From: Buchananella hordeovulneris
GTDB taxonomy: Bacteria > Actinomycetota > Actinomycetes > Actinomycetales > Actinomycetaceae
Length of the DNA stretch: 64,000 nt
Direction of reading: 5' to 3'
Assembly (NCBI RefSeq): GCF_001907235.1
Contig: NZ_MQVS01000002.1
Span: forward strand, 124,001-188,000
Positions 40,435 through 49,088 of the stretch are shown here, one piece after another. A program made the position numbers and the translations under genes. Each line of letters begins with the position of its first letter. The first letter of the stretch is position 1. The notes beneath the pieces are model-generated. The model saw only the letters and a list, made by a program, of their open reading frames with translations. It was not told where the DNA came from and searched no databases.

Positions 40435-41478
40435 ATGCCCGCAGTCAAGGCGTACGCGTGTGACGACGAACAGGCAGTTTTCCACCCAATAACGCTCGAG
40501 GTGCGGGAACCCGGCCCGGGAGAGATCTACTTCGAGGTCAAGTACGCGGGTATCTGCCACAGCGACATTCACACGGCGCGAGGGGAGTGGGGGCCCGCCT
40601 CCTATCCGCTCGTGCCCGGACACGAGATCGTCGGCGTGGTGGCCGCCGTCGGCGACGGCGTCACCAAGTTCAGTGTCGGGGACGCCGTCGGAGTTGGGTG
40701 CTTGGTCGGCTCGTGCCGCACCTGCGAGTTCTGCCAGGCCGACGAGGAGCAGTACTGCAATAATCCGCATGCCTATTGGACCTACGGTAAGGACGCCGAC
40801 GGCGAACCCACCGCCGGCGGATATGCCCAGGGCTTCACCGTGCGGGAGGATTTTGCCCTGCGCATTCCGGAAAGGATTCCGCTGGAACAGGCTGCCCCGC
40901 TGCTGTGCGCCGGGATCACCACTTATTCGCCGCTCAAACGTTGGGGGGCGAAAGCGGGCAAGCAGGTGGCCATCGTCGGGATGGGCGGGCTTGGGCACAT
41001 GGCAGTGCAGTTTGCGGTAGCGCTCGGCGCGGAGGTGTCGGTGATCTCGCAGGGACACAGCAAGGAAGAGGACGCGAAGCGTTTTGGTGCCCACCACTTC
41101 TACGCGCTGAGCGACGAGGGAGTGCTCGCTGGTCTGCAATCCCATTTCGATCTGATCATTTGCACCGTGAGCTCCAACGAGCTGGACTACAGCGGCCTGA
41201 TCAAGACACTCAAGCCGTTTGGTTCGTTCGTCGATGTGGGCCTACCGCAGGAGGCCGCCACCGTGGACCTCTCACCCCTCGTGCGCGGAGGGCGGGTCGT
41301 GGCTGGTTCGCTCATCGGTGGCATTGCCGAGACGCAGCGAATGCTGGAGTTTTGTGCTGCCCACGAGATCTACCCGCAGGTTGAGATCATTGACGGGGAG
41401 CGCATCACCCAGGCCTACGACGACGTCGTCGCCTCCCGGGTCCGTTACCGCTACGTCATCGACACCTCCACCTTCTGA
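40435..41478 (+). CDS. Zinc-dependent alcohol dehydrogenase, NADP-type (cinnamyl-alcohol dehydrogenase/YahK-like)
   Basis: Medium-chain zinc dehydrogenase that interconverts aldehydes and alcohols. The 347-residue protein has the catalytic zinc ligands in AGICHSDIHTARGEWG and VPGHEIVG, four structural-zinc Cys in CRTCEFCQADEEQYC, and the cofactor loop VGMGGLGHMAVQ. The segment order matches the YahK/cinnamyl-alcohol dehydrogenase subgroup, usually NADPH-linked. It appears to be a single-gene unit with a strong hairpin behind it. Confidence 0.93.
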   Translation: MPAVKAYACDDEQAVFHPITLEVREPGPGEIYFEVKYAGICHSDIHTARGEWGPASYPLVPGHEIVGVVAAVGDGVTKFSVGDAVGVGCLVGSCRTCEFCQADEEQYCNNPHAYWTYGKDADGEPTAGGYAQGFTVREDFALRIPERIPLEQAAPLLCAGITTYSPLKRWGAKAGKQVAIVGMGGLGHMAVQFAVALGAEVSVISQGHSKEEDAKRFGAHHFYALSDEGVLAGLQSHFDLIICTVSSNELDYSGLIKTLKPFGSFVDVGLPQEAATVDLSPLVRGGRVVAGSLIGGIAETQRMLEFCAAHEIYPQVEIIDGERITQAYDDVVASRVRYRYVIDTSTF

Positions 41479-41484
41479 CACCAC

Positions 41485-41531
41485 CGACTTGTTGGGCGGA
41501 TGCCGCGTCCGTGCACCCGCCCAACAAGTCG
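41485..41531 (+). terminator. Terminator after alcohol dehydrogenase gene
   Basis: CGACTTGTTGGGCGG (41485-41499) pairs perfectly over 15 bases with CCGCCCAACAAGTCG (41517-41531), starting 6 bases after the stop codon. Confidence 0.75.
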
Positions 41532-41595
41532 ACTGCTGCCGGTAGCTGCGGGCGCTAGATTGGGACCGATACCCGCAGACAGGGAAGGAAACAGT

Positions 41596-42084
41596 GTGCA
41601 CCGCGTAGTGAACCTGGCGGCTGGGGTAGCGTTCACCTGCTTAGGGACGGCGCTCTTCGTGTCCCGCAGTCGAGGATATGGCTGGGGCAGCGTGGGGTGG
41701 GCAATGGCGTACCTCGCCGTCGCGGTGCTGCTTGGTCTGTGGTCGGTGCGGGAAGGGCACCCAACCACCGCGTGGGGGCGTATTGCTGCTTCACTGGCCA
41801 TCGGGGTGGGCATGCTGGCGGTGCCTTTCATCTCGGCCCTGCTGCTGTTTTGGGTCGTTTTGGCCTGCCTGGTGGCCGCGGGCCTCTTCCTCGCCAGCCG
41901 CCCCCCGGCCCGGCTGCAGCGACTCTCCTTGCCGCACCTGGGGGCCGTGGCACTTCTGGTGGCGGTGGCGGTGGCGTTTTTCTTCCACCCCTACCTGGTG
42001 GCCTGGCCGCTCAGCAAGCTGCTGGCCGTGGCCGGAATCGTCAACGGGCTGGCCTACGCGCGCAGCAGCTTTGCCCGCCGGTGA
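41596..42084 (+). CDS. Small multi-helix membrane protein, first of a tandem pair
   Basis: The 162-residue protein is almost entirely hydrophobic, with about six short membrane helices. I do not assign a firm family; the pattern recalls HdeD/DUF308-type proteins. The start GTG 41596 has AAGGAA upstream and a TAGATT -10-like element at 41556-41561. Its N-terminus VNLAAGVAFTCLGTALF closely matches TNLAAGIVFVAFGIYLW of the next protein, and the C-termini also match (KLLAVAGIVNGLAYA versus KIIAAFVVFNGVSYL), so the two genes are paralogues from a tandem duplication. Confidence 0.7.
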   Translation: MHRVVNLAAGVAFTCLGTALFVSRSRGYGWGSVGWAMAYLAVAVLLGLWSVREGHPTTAWGRIAASLAIGVGMLAVPFISALLLFWVVLACLVAAGLFLASRPPARLQRLSLPHLGAVALLVAVAVAFFFHPYLVAWPLSKLLAVAGIVNGLAYARSSFARR

Positions 42085-42163
42085 ACCACCGCCCGCCCGT
42101 GACACTTTACGATCAGTTAGTTATCTGTTTTGCCTGACCCGCGCACCGAGAAGGGGCCCCTCC

Positions 42164-42664
42164 ATGTTGAAAATGACCAATCTAGCCGCTGGCATCGTCT
42201 TTGTTGCCTTCGGCATCTACCTATGGTTCACCGCCACCTCTAGCCTGCTGAACAACTCTTTTGCCTACGGCATCGGTTATCTGCTGGTGGCCATCGCCCT
42301 CCTGGCTTGGTACGTGAGCCAAAAACTGGAGCCTGCCCCGTGGAGCGCGCTGATCATCTCCCTGGTGATTGGGGCGTTGCTGTTGGCGCTACCGCACATC
42401 TCCAACTACGTGTTGATCTGGGTCTTCCTGCTGGCCTTTTTGGCCTCAGCCGGTTACTACCTCTGGCTGGCCACCCGCTCGCAAAGCAAGTTTCAGGTCA
42501 TTCAGGTGGCCATTGCCGTCCTCGCTGTCGCCTACGGCATCTACATGCTTTTCGATCACGCTGCCGCGGCGTACGCCCTGACCAAGATCATTGCTGCGTT
42601 CGTTGTTTTCAACGGGGTATCCTACCTCTCTGCCGTCCTGCAACCCGCGTCGCGCGACGCCTAA
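42164..42664 (+). CDS. Small multi-helix membrane protein, second of a tandem pair
   Basis: The 166-residue protein has about six membrane helices and is a paralogue of the protein encoded just upstream. Function is unknown. The ATG at 42164 has a weak GAAGGGG site. It lies 79 bases after its paralogue and just before the compatible-solute transporter genes. A role in membrane or osmotic stress is suggested only by this position. Confidence 0.7.
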   Translation: MLKMTNLAAGIVFVAFGIYLWFTATSSLLNNSFAYGIGYLLVAIALLAWYVSQKLEPAPWSALIISLVIGALLLALPHISNYVLIWVFLLAFLASAGYYLWLATRSQSKFQVIQVAIAVLAVAYGIYMLFDHAAAAYALTKIIAAFVVFNGVSYLSAVLQPASRDA

Positions 42665-42748
42665 GTCCGGGGAGTCATCAGGTTCGGGGAATAGCCTGCT
42701 CGTAGGTGACGTTATCGCCGTGTACTGTTGCCCAGGTTAGGTTCCCGC

Positions 42749-43561
42749 ATGATCGAGTTCGAATCAGTAGCCAAGACATACCCCGACGGGACAGTGGCAG
42801 TCGAGAATTTCTCGCTTCAGGTCCCCACGGGACGGGCGGTGGCTCTGCTCGGTTCCTCCGGTTCGGGCAAGACGACCCTGCTCCGGATGGTCAACCGGAT
42901 GGTGGAACCGAGCGCCGGACGCGTTCTCATTGATGGTGAGGATGTAGCGGAGCGCGATCCGGTGCAACTGCGACGCTCTATCGGTTACGTGTTACAGGCC
43001 GGGGGGCTAATGCCCCACCGGACAGTGCTCGACAACATTGCCACTGTCCCTCGGCTCATTGGCACGGCCAAACGGGCTGCTTACGACCGCGCCCGCGAGC
43101 TCCTGGAGCGGCTCGGGTTGGACGCGAGCCTGGGCCACCGATACCCCGCCCAATTGTCTGGCGGACAGGCCCAACGGGTCGGAGTCGCCCGCGCGCTGGC
43201 TGCCGATCCGGCGATCCTGCTCATGGACGAACCGTTCGGCGCGGTGGACCCAATCGTGCGCGGGGAGCTGCAGGACGAGGTGTGTCGGCTACAAGCCGAG
43301 CTCGGCAAGACCATCCTGTTGGTGACCCACGACGTGGACGAGGCCTTTCGTCTTGGCGACGAAGTGGTGGTGCTGCGGGAAGGGGCTGAGATTGCCCAGC
43401 AGGGAACAGCTGCCGAAATCCTTGCCCACCCCCGTTCCGACTTCGTGCGGGACTTTGTAGGCGCGGACCGGGCCGATAGGCGCCTGACCGCGCGTCAGCT
43501 TGGTGGCCGGACCGTGGTCGTCGACGACGCCGGTCGCCCCGTCGGAGTAGTAGCGCAGTGA
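42749..43561 (+). CDS. Glycine betaine/choline-type ABC transporter ATP-binding protein
   Basis: ATPase of an OpuC/ProU-type importer for compatible solutes. The 270-residue protein has Walker A GSSGSGKTTLLRMVNRM, the signature LSGGQAQRVGVARAL, Walker B ILLMDEPFGAVD and switch LLVTHDVDEA. It lacks the paired CBS domains that follow the ATPase in many OpuCA/ProV proteins; only a short remnant-like tail (VVVDDAGRPVGVVAQ) is present. Translation looks leaderless: TAGGTT at 42738-42743, then 5 bases to the ATG. Overlaps the next gene by 4 bases. Confidence 0.9.
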   Translation: MIEFESVAKTYPDGTVAVENFSLQVPTGRAVALLGSSGSGKTTLLRMVNRMVEPSAGRVLIDGEDVAERDPVQLRRSIGYVLQAGGLMPHRTVLDNIATVPRLIGTAKRAAYDRARELLERLGLDASLGHRYPAQLSGGQAQRVGVARALAADPAILLMDEPFGAVDPIVRGELQDEVCRLQAELGKTILLVTHDVDEAFRLGDEVVVLREGAEIAQQGTAAEILAHPRSDFVRDFVGADRADRRLTARQLGGRTVVVDDAGRPVGVVAQ

Positions 43562-44199
43562 GCTGGTTGAGCGCCAACTGGCAGATGGTGTGCGATTACG
43601 CGCTCGCCCACCTGGCATTGGCAATTCCAGCGATTTTGTGCAGTGTGCTGGTGGCGGTCCCCATCGGGCGCCTGGCGCACCGGCATCCGCGTTGGGGAAA
43701 ACCGATCTTGTCGGCAGCGTCCTTACTCTACGCCGTGCCAGCGTTGCCGCTGCTGGTGATCATTCCGGCACTGGCAGGTACCCGTTTACGTTCCAATGCC
43801 ACAATGATTATTGCCCTGACGGTATACGGGGTGGCCCTGCTGGTGCGGACGGCCGCCGATGCGTTCGCGGCAGTGGACCGCCGTACCCACGACGCCGCTA
43901 TCGCCGTCGGTAACTCCCCGCGCAGCGTGTTTTGGCGCGTCGACCTGCCGCTGGCGGCCCCCGTGCTCCTGGCGGGGGTGCGGGTGGTGACCGTGTCGAC
44001 GATCGGTTTGGCCAGCATCGGGGCTTTGGTGGGCATCCCTAGTCTCGGTTCCTTACTGACGGACGGACTCCAGCGGCGCCTGACGCTGGAGATTTGCACC
44101 GGAATTGTGGGAACGGTGGCACTGGCCATCTTGCTCGATGTCCTGTTGGTGATCGGTGGCCGCCTGGCGTTGCCCTGGACGAGAAAGGCCCACCCATGA
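43558..44199 (+). CDS. Compatible-solute ABC transporter permease, OpuCB-like
   Basis: Membrane subunit of the OpuC-type importer. The 213-residue protein has five to six helices and the permease loop with DAAIAVGNSPRSVFWRVDLPLA, typical of betaine/choline permeases. The GTG start overlaps the ATPase gene stop (GTGA), and the stop overlaps the next permease by 4 bases, so stoichiometric expression is likely. Confidence 0.9.
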   Translation: MSWLSANWQMVCDYALAHLALAIPAILCSVLVAVPIGRLAHRHPRWGKPILSAASLLYAVPALPLLVIIPALAGTRLRSNATMIIALTVYGVALLVRTAADAFAAVDRRTHDAAIAVGNSPRSVFWRVDLPLAAPVLLAGVRVVTVSTIGLASIGALVGIPSLGSLLTDGLQRRLTLEICTGIVGTVALAILLDVLLVIGGRLALPWTRKAHP

Positions 44200-44876
44200 G
44201 CCTGCTGCTGGCGGCCTGGCAATGGCTGATAGACCCCGCCCACTGGAGCGGTCCCGGGGCAATACCGGCCCGCGTACTGGAACACCTCTGGGTGAGCCTG
44301 CTCGCGGTGGGCGTGGCCAGCGCAATCGCCTGGCCGGTGGGGGTGGCGGTCGGACATACCCGCCGCGGCACCCAGCTGGTGGGGGCCCTAACGGGGGCTG
44401 CCCGGGCTGTGCCTACCCTCGGGGTGCTCACCCTGTTTGCGCTCGCGCTAGGGATAGGCATCCAAGCGCCCGTATGGGCACTGGTGGTGCTCGCGGTTCC
44501 GTCGCTGTTAGCGGGGGCGTATTCGGGTATTCAGGCGATCGAACCACAAATCCCGCTGGCGGCCCAGGCCGTCGGAATGAACCGCTGGCAGGTGATATGG
44601 CATGTAGAGCTTCCCTTGGGCTTGCCGGTATTGCTGGGTGGGCTCCGCTCGGCCCTCCTGCAGGTCATCTCTACGGCCACGCTCGCGGCCTACACCGCCG
44701 ACATCGGGTTGGGGCGTTACGTGTTCGCGGGCCTGAAATCTCGTGACTACCCGCAGATGCTCGCCGGTGCCCTGCTAGTGACCACGTTGGCTTTACTTGC
44801 CGAATTGACCCTGGCCAAGCTACAAAAAATCGCCACGTCCCGCGCTTATCCGCAGCCCCCTATAGCAAGGAGGTAG
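44196..44876 (+). CDS. Compatible-solute ABC transporter permease, OpuCD-like
   Basis: Second permease of the importer. The 226-residue protein has about six helices and the conserved loop IPLAAQAVGMNRWQVIWHVE. The ATG at 44196 overlaps the preceding stop by 4 bases; the longer upstream frame is shadow of the first permease. The binding-protein gene follows after 2 bases. Confidence 0.9.
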   Translation: MSLLLAAWQWLIDPAHWSGPGAIPARVLEHLWVSLLAVGVASAIAWPVGVAVGHTRRGTQLVGALTGAARAVPTLGVLTLFALALGIGIQAPVWALVVLAVPSLLAGAYSGIQAIEPQIPLAAQAVGMNRWQVIWHVELPLGLPVLLGGLRSALLQVISTATLAAYTADIGLGRYVFAGLKSRDYPQMLAGALLVTTLALLAELTLAKLQKIATSRAYPQPPIARR

Positions 44877-44878
44877 AG

Positions 44879-45766
44879 ATGAAACGCCAGTTGCTAACCG
44901 TAATGTTCGCGGTGTCCTGTCTGGGCGCCTGCGGCACCGCCGAGTCAGCATTCGGTCCAACCTCGAGCGACACGATAGTCGTTGGCTCACAGGACTATTA
45001 CTCTAACGAGATAATCGCGGAACTATACGCCCAGACGCTGGAAGCGCAAGGGTTCGAGGTTGAGCGGGAGTTTCGGATCGGCCAGCGCGAAGTGTATTTG
45101 CCGGAGATTACCGCCGGACACATCAGTGTGTTTCCGGAATACTCAGGAAACTTGCTGCAGTATTGGCAGCCGGAGACCAGTGCCCGTACGCCGCAGGAGG
45201 TACATGCGGCCTTGCAGCAGGCCACCCCAGACGGCTTGGAGGTGCTTGACGCGGCCCCAGCCAGTGACCAGGACTCCTACACCGTTACCCGAGAATTTGC
45301 CGAGAAATGGCAGCTGCGAAGCATTGCTGACCTGCGCAAAGTAACCGTGCCGTTGACTCTGGGCGCGAACTCCGAGGCAGAGACCCGTCCCTATGGCCCG
45401 CGCGGCATCAAGGACGCTTACGATCTGGACATCGCCTTTACTCCCATTGAGGATTCCGGCGGCCCGTTGACGATCAAAGCACTAGTGGAGGGGCAGATTC
45501 AGATTGCCAATATCTACACCGCGGATCCCGCGGTAGACGAAAACAACCTGGTGGCGCTCGAAGATACGCAAGGGGTATTTCTCTCATCCCAGGTCGTCCC
45601 GGTAGTCAGTGCCAGCCTGCCGCCGCAAGCGGCTGAGGCGCTGAACAAGCTCAGCGCGCAACTGACGACCGCTGAGCTGCGGGAGTTGAATGCCCGTAGC
45701 GTGACCCAGGGCCTACCCGCCGCGACCATCGCGCGGGAGTGGTTGGCCGCACACCCGTTGCCGTAA
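44879..45766 (+). CDS. Compatible-solute-binding lipoprotein, OpuCC-like
   Basis: Extracellular receptor for the OpuC-type importer (OpuAC/ProX-like family). The 295-residue precursor has a lipoprotein signal ending in SCLGAC (Cys18) and the family segments VVGSQDYYSNEIIAELYAQ, VFPEYSGNLLQYW and a second lobe with QIQIANIYTADPAV. The start has AAGGAGG six bases upstream, one of the best ribosome binding sites in this region. The ligand (betaine, choline, carnitine or proline) is not decided by what I can see. Confidence 0.9.
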   Translation: MKRQLLTVMFAVSCLGACGTAESAFGPTSSDTIVVGSQDYYSNEIIAELYAQTLEAQGFEVEREFRIGQREVYLPEITAGHISVFPEYSGNLLQYWQPETSARTPQEVHAALQQATPDGLEVLDAAPASDQDSYTVTREFAEKWQLRSIADLRKVTVPLTLGANSEAETRPYGPRGIKDAYDLDIAFTPIEDSGGPLTIKALVEGQIQIANIYTADPAVDENNLVALEDTQGVFLSSQVVPVVSASLPPQAAEALNKLSAQLTTAELRELNARSVTQGLPAATIAREWLAAHPLP

Positions 45767-45783
45767 CCAGCGAAAGAGATCAG

Positions 45784-46620
45784 ATGCTTGGAGCAATAAT
45801 CGGCGACATCGTCGGCAGTCCCTACGAGTTTGATCAGGGCGAAAAGACCACAGATTTCCCGCTCTTTAGCCCTCAATCAGAGGTCACTGACGACTCAGCC
45901 ATGACGGTAGCGGTGGCGGCCGCTCTCTTGGAGGCCGCGGGCGACCCCACGCAAGGCCCAGCGGCAGTGACGAAATGGCTGCGGGAGTTTTACCGTCGCT
46001 ATCCGCACCCCAAGGGGGGATACGGGGGACGGTTCCTCGGTTGGCTAAACGCTGCCGAGCCCGCGCCTTACGGCAGCTTCGGCAATGGCTCGGCCATGCG
46101 GGTGGCGGCCGTCGGCTGGCTTGCCGCCACCGAAAGCGAGGTGCTGCAGTGGGCCGAGATCACCGCACAGGTTACGCATTCGCACCCGGAGGGCATTAAG
46201 GGCGCGCAGGCCGTCGCCTGGGCTATCTTCCGGGCCCGCCAGTTGGCGCGGCCAGGACTGCCAGTGGCTGCGCAAGAGCGGCAGCACCTGCGCGCCGAGG
46301 TGGCATCTCGCTTTGGGTACGATCTTTCCCGCACCACCGACCAGATCCGGCCGGGCTACTTCCACCAAGAGTCTTGTCAGGCCACGGTGCCCGAAGCCTT
46401 GACGTGCGCGTTAGAGGCGGATTCTTTCGAGCGGGCCCTGCGCTTGGCGGTATCCCTCGGCGGCGATACTGACACGGTTGGGGCAATTGCGGGAGCAGTA
46501 GCTGAGGCACTGTTCGGTATTCCAGCGGAGATTCGCCAGGCGGCCTGGCAACGAATTCCACCAGATATGCGGGAAGTAGTGCTGACAGTGGCGGCCCGCA
46601 TCCGCCCGCTAGCTGCCTAA
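45784..46620 (+). CDS. ADP-ribosylglycohydrolase family protein
   Basis: Member of the DraG/ARH family, which removes ADP-ribose from proteins or small molecules using two Mg ions. The 278-residue protein has the metal-binding motifs IGDIVGSPYE near the N-terminus, TDDSAMT (usual form TDDT/S) at about residues 36-42, and GGDTDTVGAIAGA near residue 225. The target is unknown. It follows the transporter operon after 17 bases, and its stop overlaps the convergent oxyR-like gene stop by 4 bases. Confidence 0.88.
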   Translation: MLGAIIGDIVGSPYEFDQGEKTTDFPLFSPQSEVTDDSAMTVAVAAALLEAAGDPTQGPAAVTKWLREFYRRYPHPKGGYGGRFLGWLNAAEPAPYGSFGNGSAMRVAAVGWLAATESEVLQWAEITAQVTHSHPEGIKGAQAVAWAIFRARQLARPGLPVAAQERQHLRAEVASRFGYDLSRTTDQIRPGYFHQESCQATVPEALTCALEADSFERALRLAVSLGGDTDTVGAIAGAVAEALFGIPAEIRQAAWQRIPPDMREVVLTVAARIRPLAA

Positions 46621-47522
46621 AGCGGGCGCAGGAGACCGTGACACTCCGAGGCGGGCGGCACCAGAAGCGGGGCGAGGGCACGCAGGTGCCGTCGGTGCGG
46701 GGAGGTGCGCGGCCATACTAAGGCCACGTCCCGGAACGGAGCTTGCCCGGCGAAACGTCTGACGATTAGTCCAGGCGTGGGGACTACCGGCGGCAGCACC
46801 GTCAATGCGGGGAGCAAGGTGACCCCGCCATCGGTCAGGAGCGTGTGCCGGAGGGACTCCAAACTGGTGGCGCAATAGTCGTTACGAACTACGGCGCCGT
46901 TGGCTGCGGCCCAGTCTCGCACCTGCGACTTCAGGCAGTGCCCATCGGATAGCAGCACCAGTTCGCGCCCCACGAGCGACGACCTAGTCACCCGCGTGGT
47001 GTTCGCTAGCGGGTGCCCAGCGGGGGCCACCACCACGAAATCTTCCCGAAACAGCGGCCGCTGTTCCAATTGCGGGTCATCCACCGGCAGTGCCAGCACG
47101 GCGGCATCCAGCTCGCCTGCGCAGAGCCACTCGGCGAGGGTAGAGGATTTCTCTTCCGTGAGCAGCAGCCGCGGCAACGCGGTGCGCAGGGCGGCACTGA
47201 CGTGCGGCAACAGATAAGGCCCGAGGGTGGGGAAGACTCCCAGCCGGATGGGGGCGGGGGAGTCGTGCAGTTCGAGGCTGATCAGGCGGATGGCGGCCGC
47301 CTCCGCCAGAATGGTGCGCGCTCGCTCGACCACACTCGTTCCCGCCGGAGTCAAGGACAAGGGGATGGCACTGCGGTCGACTAGCTCCACCCCAAGTTCT
47401 TCTTCCAGTTTGCGCACTTGCACCGAGAGGGTGGGTTGCGATACCCCGCAGGCGGTGGCGGCCCGACGAAAACTCCGCCGGTCCGCCACCGCCACCAGGT
47501 ATTCCAGGGCCCGCAGGTTCAC
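46617..47522 (-). CDS. oxyR: OxyR-type LysR regulator with altered cysteines
   Basis: Peroxide-sensing LysR regulator, probably controlling the ahpC-ahpF genes in front of it. The 301-residue protein has a LysR helix-turn-helix (YLVAVADRRSFRRAATACGVSQPTL begins it, residues 8-32) and an OxyR-like sensor domain. Cys196 in LSDGHCLK corresponds to the peroxidatic Cys199 of E. coli OxyR. The position of the resolving Cys208 is Ala205 here; instead a Cys occurs 21 residues after Cys196, in NDYCATSLESLR, where E. coli has Arg. Its start overlaps the ahpF stop by 4 bases. Confidence 0.85.
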   Translation of the reverse strand: MNLRALEYLVAVADRRSFRRAATACGVSQPTLSVQVRKLEEELGVELVDRSAIPLSLTPAGTSVVERARTILAEAAAIRLISLELHDSPAPIRLGVFPTLGPYLLPHVSAALRTALPRLLLTEEKSSTLAEWLCAGELDAAVLALPVDDPQLEQRPLFREDFVVVAPAGHPLANTTRVTRSSLVGRELVLLSDGHCLKSQVRDWAAANGAVVRNDYCATSLESLRHTLLTDGGVTLLPALTVLPPVVPTPGLIVRRFAGQAPFRDVALVWPRTSPHRRHLRALAPLLVPPASECHGLLRPL

Positions 47523-49078
47523 GCGGAAGCTCCGGAGCTGCGGATGAGGTAGTCGAACGCCCCAAGAGCCGCCGTTGCCCCGGCCCCCAAAGAGACCACA
47601 ATCTGCTTGTAAGGGGCCTCGGTGCAGTCGCCCGCAGCGTAGACCCCCGGCAGGGAGGTGGCTCCGCGACTGTCTATGCGTATTTCACCGGCCTGATTGC
47701 GCTCAACCGTGTCCGTCAACCATTCGGTGTTGGGCAGCTGGCCGATCTGGACAAAGACCCCAGAGACCTCCAGCTGCTGCCGTTGGCCGGTCTGGCGATC
47801 CTCCACCTCGATCCCCTCGACCTGGGTGCCGTCACCCGCAATGCGATGCACCTGACTGGCTAAACGCACCTCGACGTTGGGCAAACTGTGCAACTTGTCG
47901 ATAAGCACCTGATCGGCCCGCAGCTCCTCCAGGTACTCGATGACGGTGACGTGCTGAGCGATACCCGCCAGGTCTATCGCCGCCTCGACACCGGCGTTGC
48001 CACCACCGATAACGGCAACTTGCTTGCCGGTAAAGAGCGGGCCGTCGCAGTGGGGGCAGAAAGTTACCCCCTTATTGCGGTACTCCTCCTCACCGGGAAC
48101 GCCGAGCGTCCGGTAGCGAGCCCCCGTGGCCACGACGACGCTGCGCGCCCGCAGGCTCCCGCCGTTAGCGAAGTCGACACGTAGTAGCCCGTCGTCGTCT
48201 GCGGGATGCAGGCTGGTGGCCTGCAGCGACGTGGTGACGTCGACGTCGTAGCGGCGCACGTGTTCCTCCAGGCTGGCCGCCAGCCGGGGCCCCTCCGTGT
48301 ACGGCACGGAGACGAGGTTTTCAATGCCCACGGTGTCGAGCACCTGGCCCCCGAACCTCTCGGCCACCACCCCGGTGCGCAGCGCCTTGCGGGCGGCGTA
48401 GACCGCCGCTGCCGCCCCCGCCGGTCCGCCCCCGACGATCAGCATGTCGAAAGGAGCTTTGGCGTCCAGGGCCGCCGCGGCCCGGGCAGGGGAGGAGGCA
48501 TCAAGCTGGGCCACAATGTCCGCAATGTCCATGCGTCCTTGCCCGAAGAGCTCGCCGTCTCGGTAGACGGTGGGCACTGCCTTGATGCCGCGCGCCTCCA
48601 CCTCGGCGGGAAACACGCTCCCCTCCACAGCCACGTGCCGGATACGGGGGTTGAGCACACTCATGGTGTTCAACGCCTGCACCACCGTGGGGCAGTTCTG
48701 GCAGGTCAACGACATGAAGGTGACAAACTCACCGCCCGGCAGGGCCTCAATAGCAGCGATCGTCTCCGGGTCTACCTTCGCTGGGTGCCCGCCCACCTGT
48801 ACCAGCGCCAGCACGAGGGAGGCGAACTCGTGTCCCATGGGCAGACCCGCGAAACGTACCGCGACATCGGCTTCTGCCCGCCGGACCGCGAACGACGGTG
48901 TCCACTCGTTTGGCTCCTGCCGTACTGTCACTAGCGGGCTGAGGGCGGCGATCTCGTCGAGCAACTCCCGCATCCGCCCTGCGGTGGGGCTATCATCAAG
49001 GCTGGCGACGAGCTCGATGGGAAGTTTCAGCAGCTGCAAGTATTGGCGCAGCTGCGCTGTGGCATTAGCGTCCAGCAC
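47519..49078 (-). CDS. ahpF: Alkyl hydroperoxide reductase subunit F
   Basis: NADH-dependent flavoprotein that re-reduces AhpC. The 519-residue protein has the AhpF-specific N-terminal double-thioredoxin domain with Cys126 and Cys129 in SLTCQNCPT, then an FAD/NAD module with VGGGPAGAAAAVYAAR (about 215), the redox pair Cys341/Cys344 in FCPHCDGP, the NAD loop VIGGGNAGVEAA and the FAD motif GVYAAGDCTE. It follows ahpC after 10 bases. Confidence 0.96.
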   Translation of the reverse strand: MLDANATAQLRQYLQLLKLPIELVASLDDSPTAGRMRELLDEIAALSPLVTVRQEPNEWTPSFAVRRAEADVAVRFAGLPMGHEFASLVLALVQVGGHPAKVDPETIAAIEALPGGEFVTFMSLTCQNCPTVVQALNTMSVLNPRIRHVAVEGSVFPAEVEARGIKAVPTVYRDGELFGQGRMDIADIVAQLDASSPARAAAALDAKAPFDMLIVGGGPAGAAAAVYAARKALRTGVVAERFGGQVLDTVGIENLVSVPYTEGPRLAASLEEHVRRYDVDVTTSLQATSLHPADDDGLLRVDFANGGSLRARSVVVATGARYRTLGVPGEEEYRNKGVTFCPHCDGPLFTGKQVAVIGGGNAGVEAAIDLAGIAQHVTVIEYLEELRADQVLIDKLHSLPNVEVRLASQVHRIAGDGTQVEGIEVEDRQTGQRQQLEVSGVFVQIGQLPNTEWLTDTVERNQAGEIRIDSRGATSLPGVYAAGDCTEAPYKQIVVSLGAGATAALGAFDYLIRSSGASA

Positions 49079-49088
49079 TTAACGTTCC

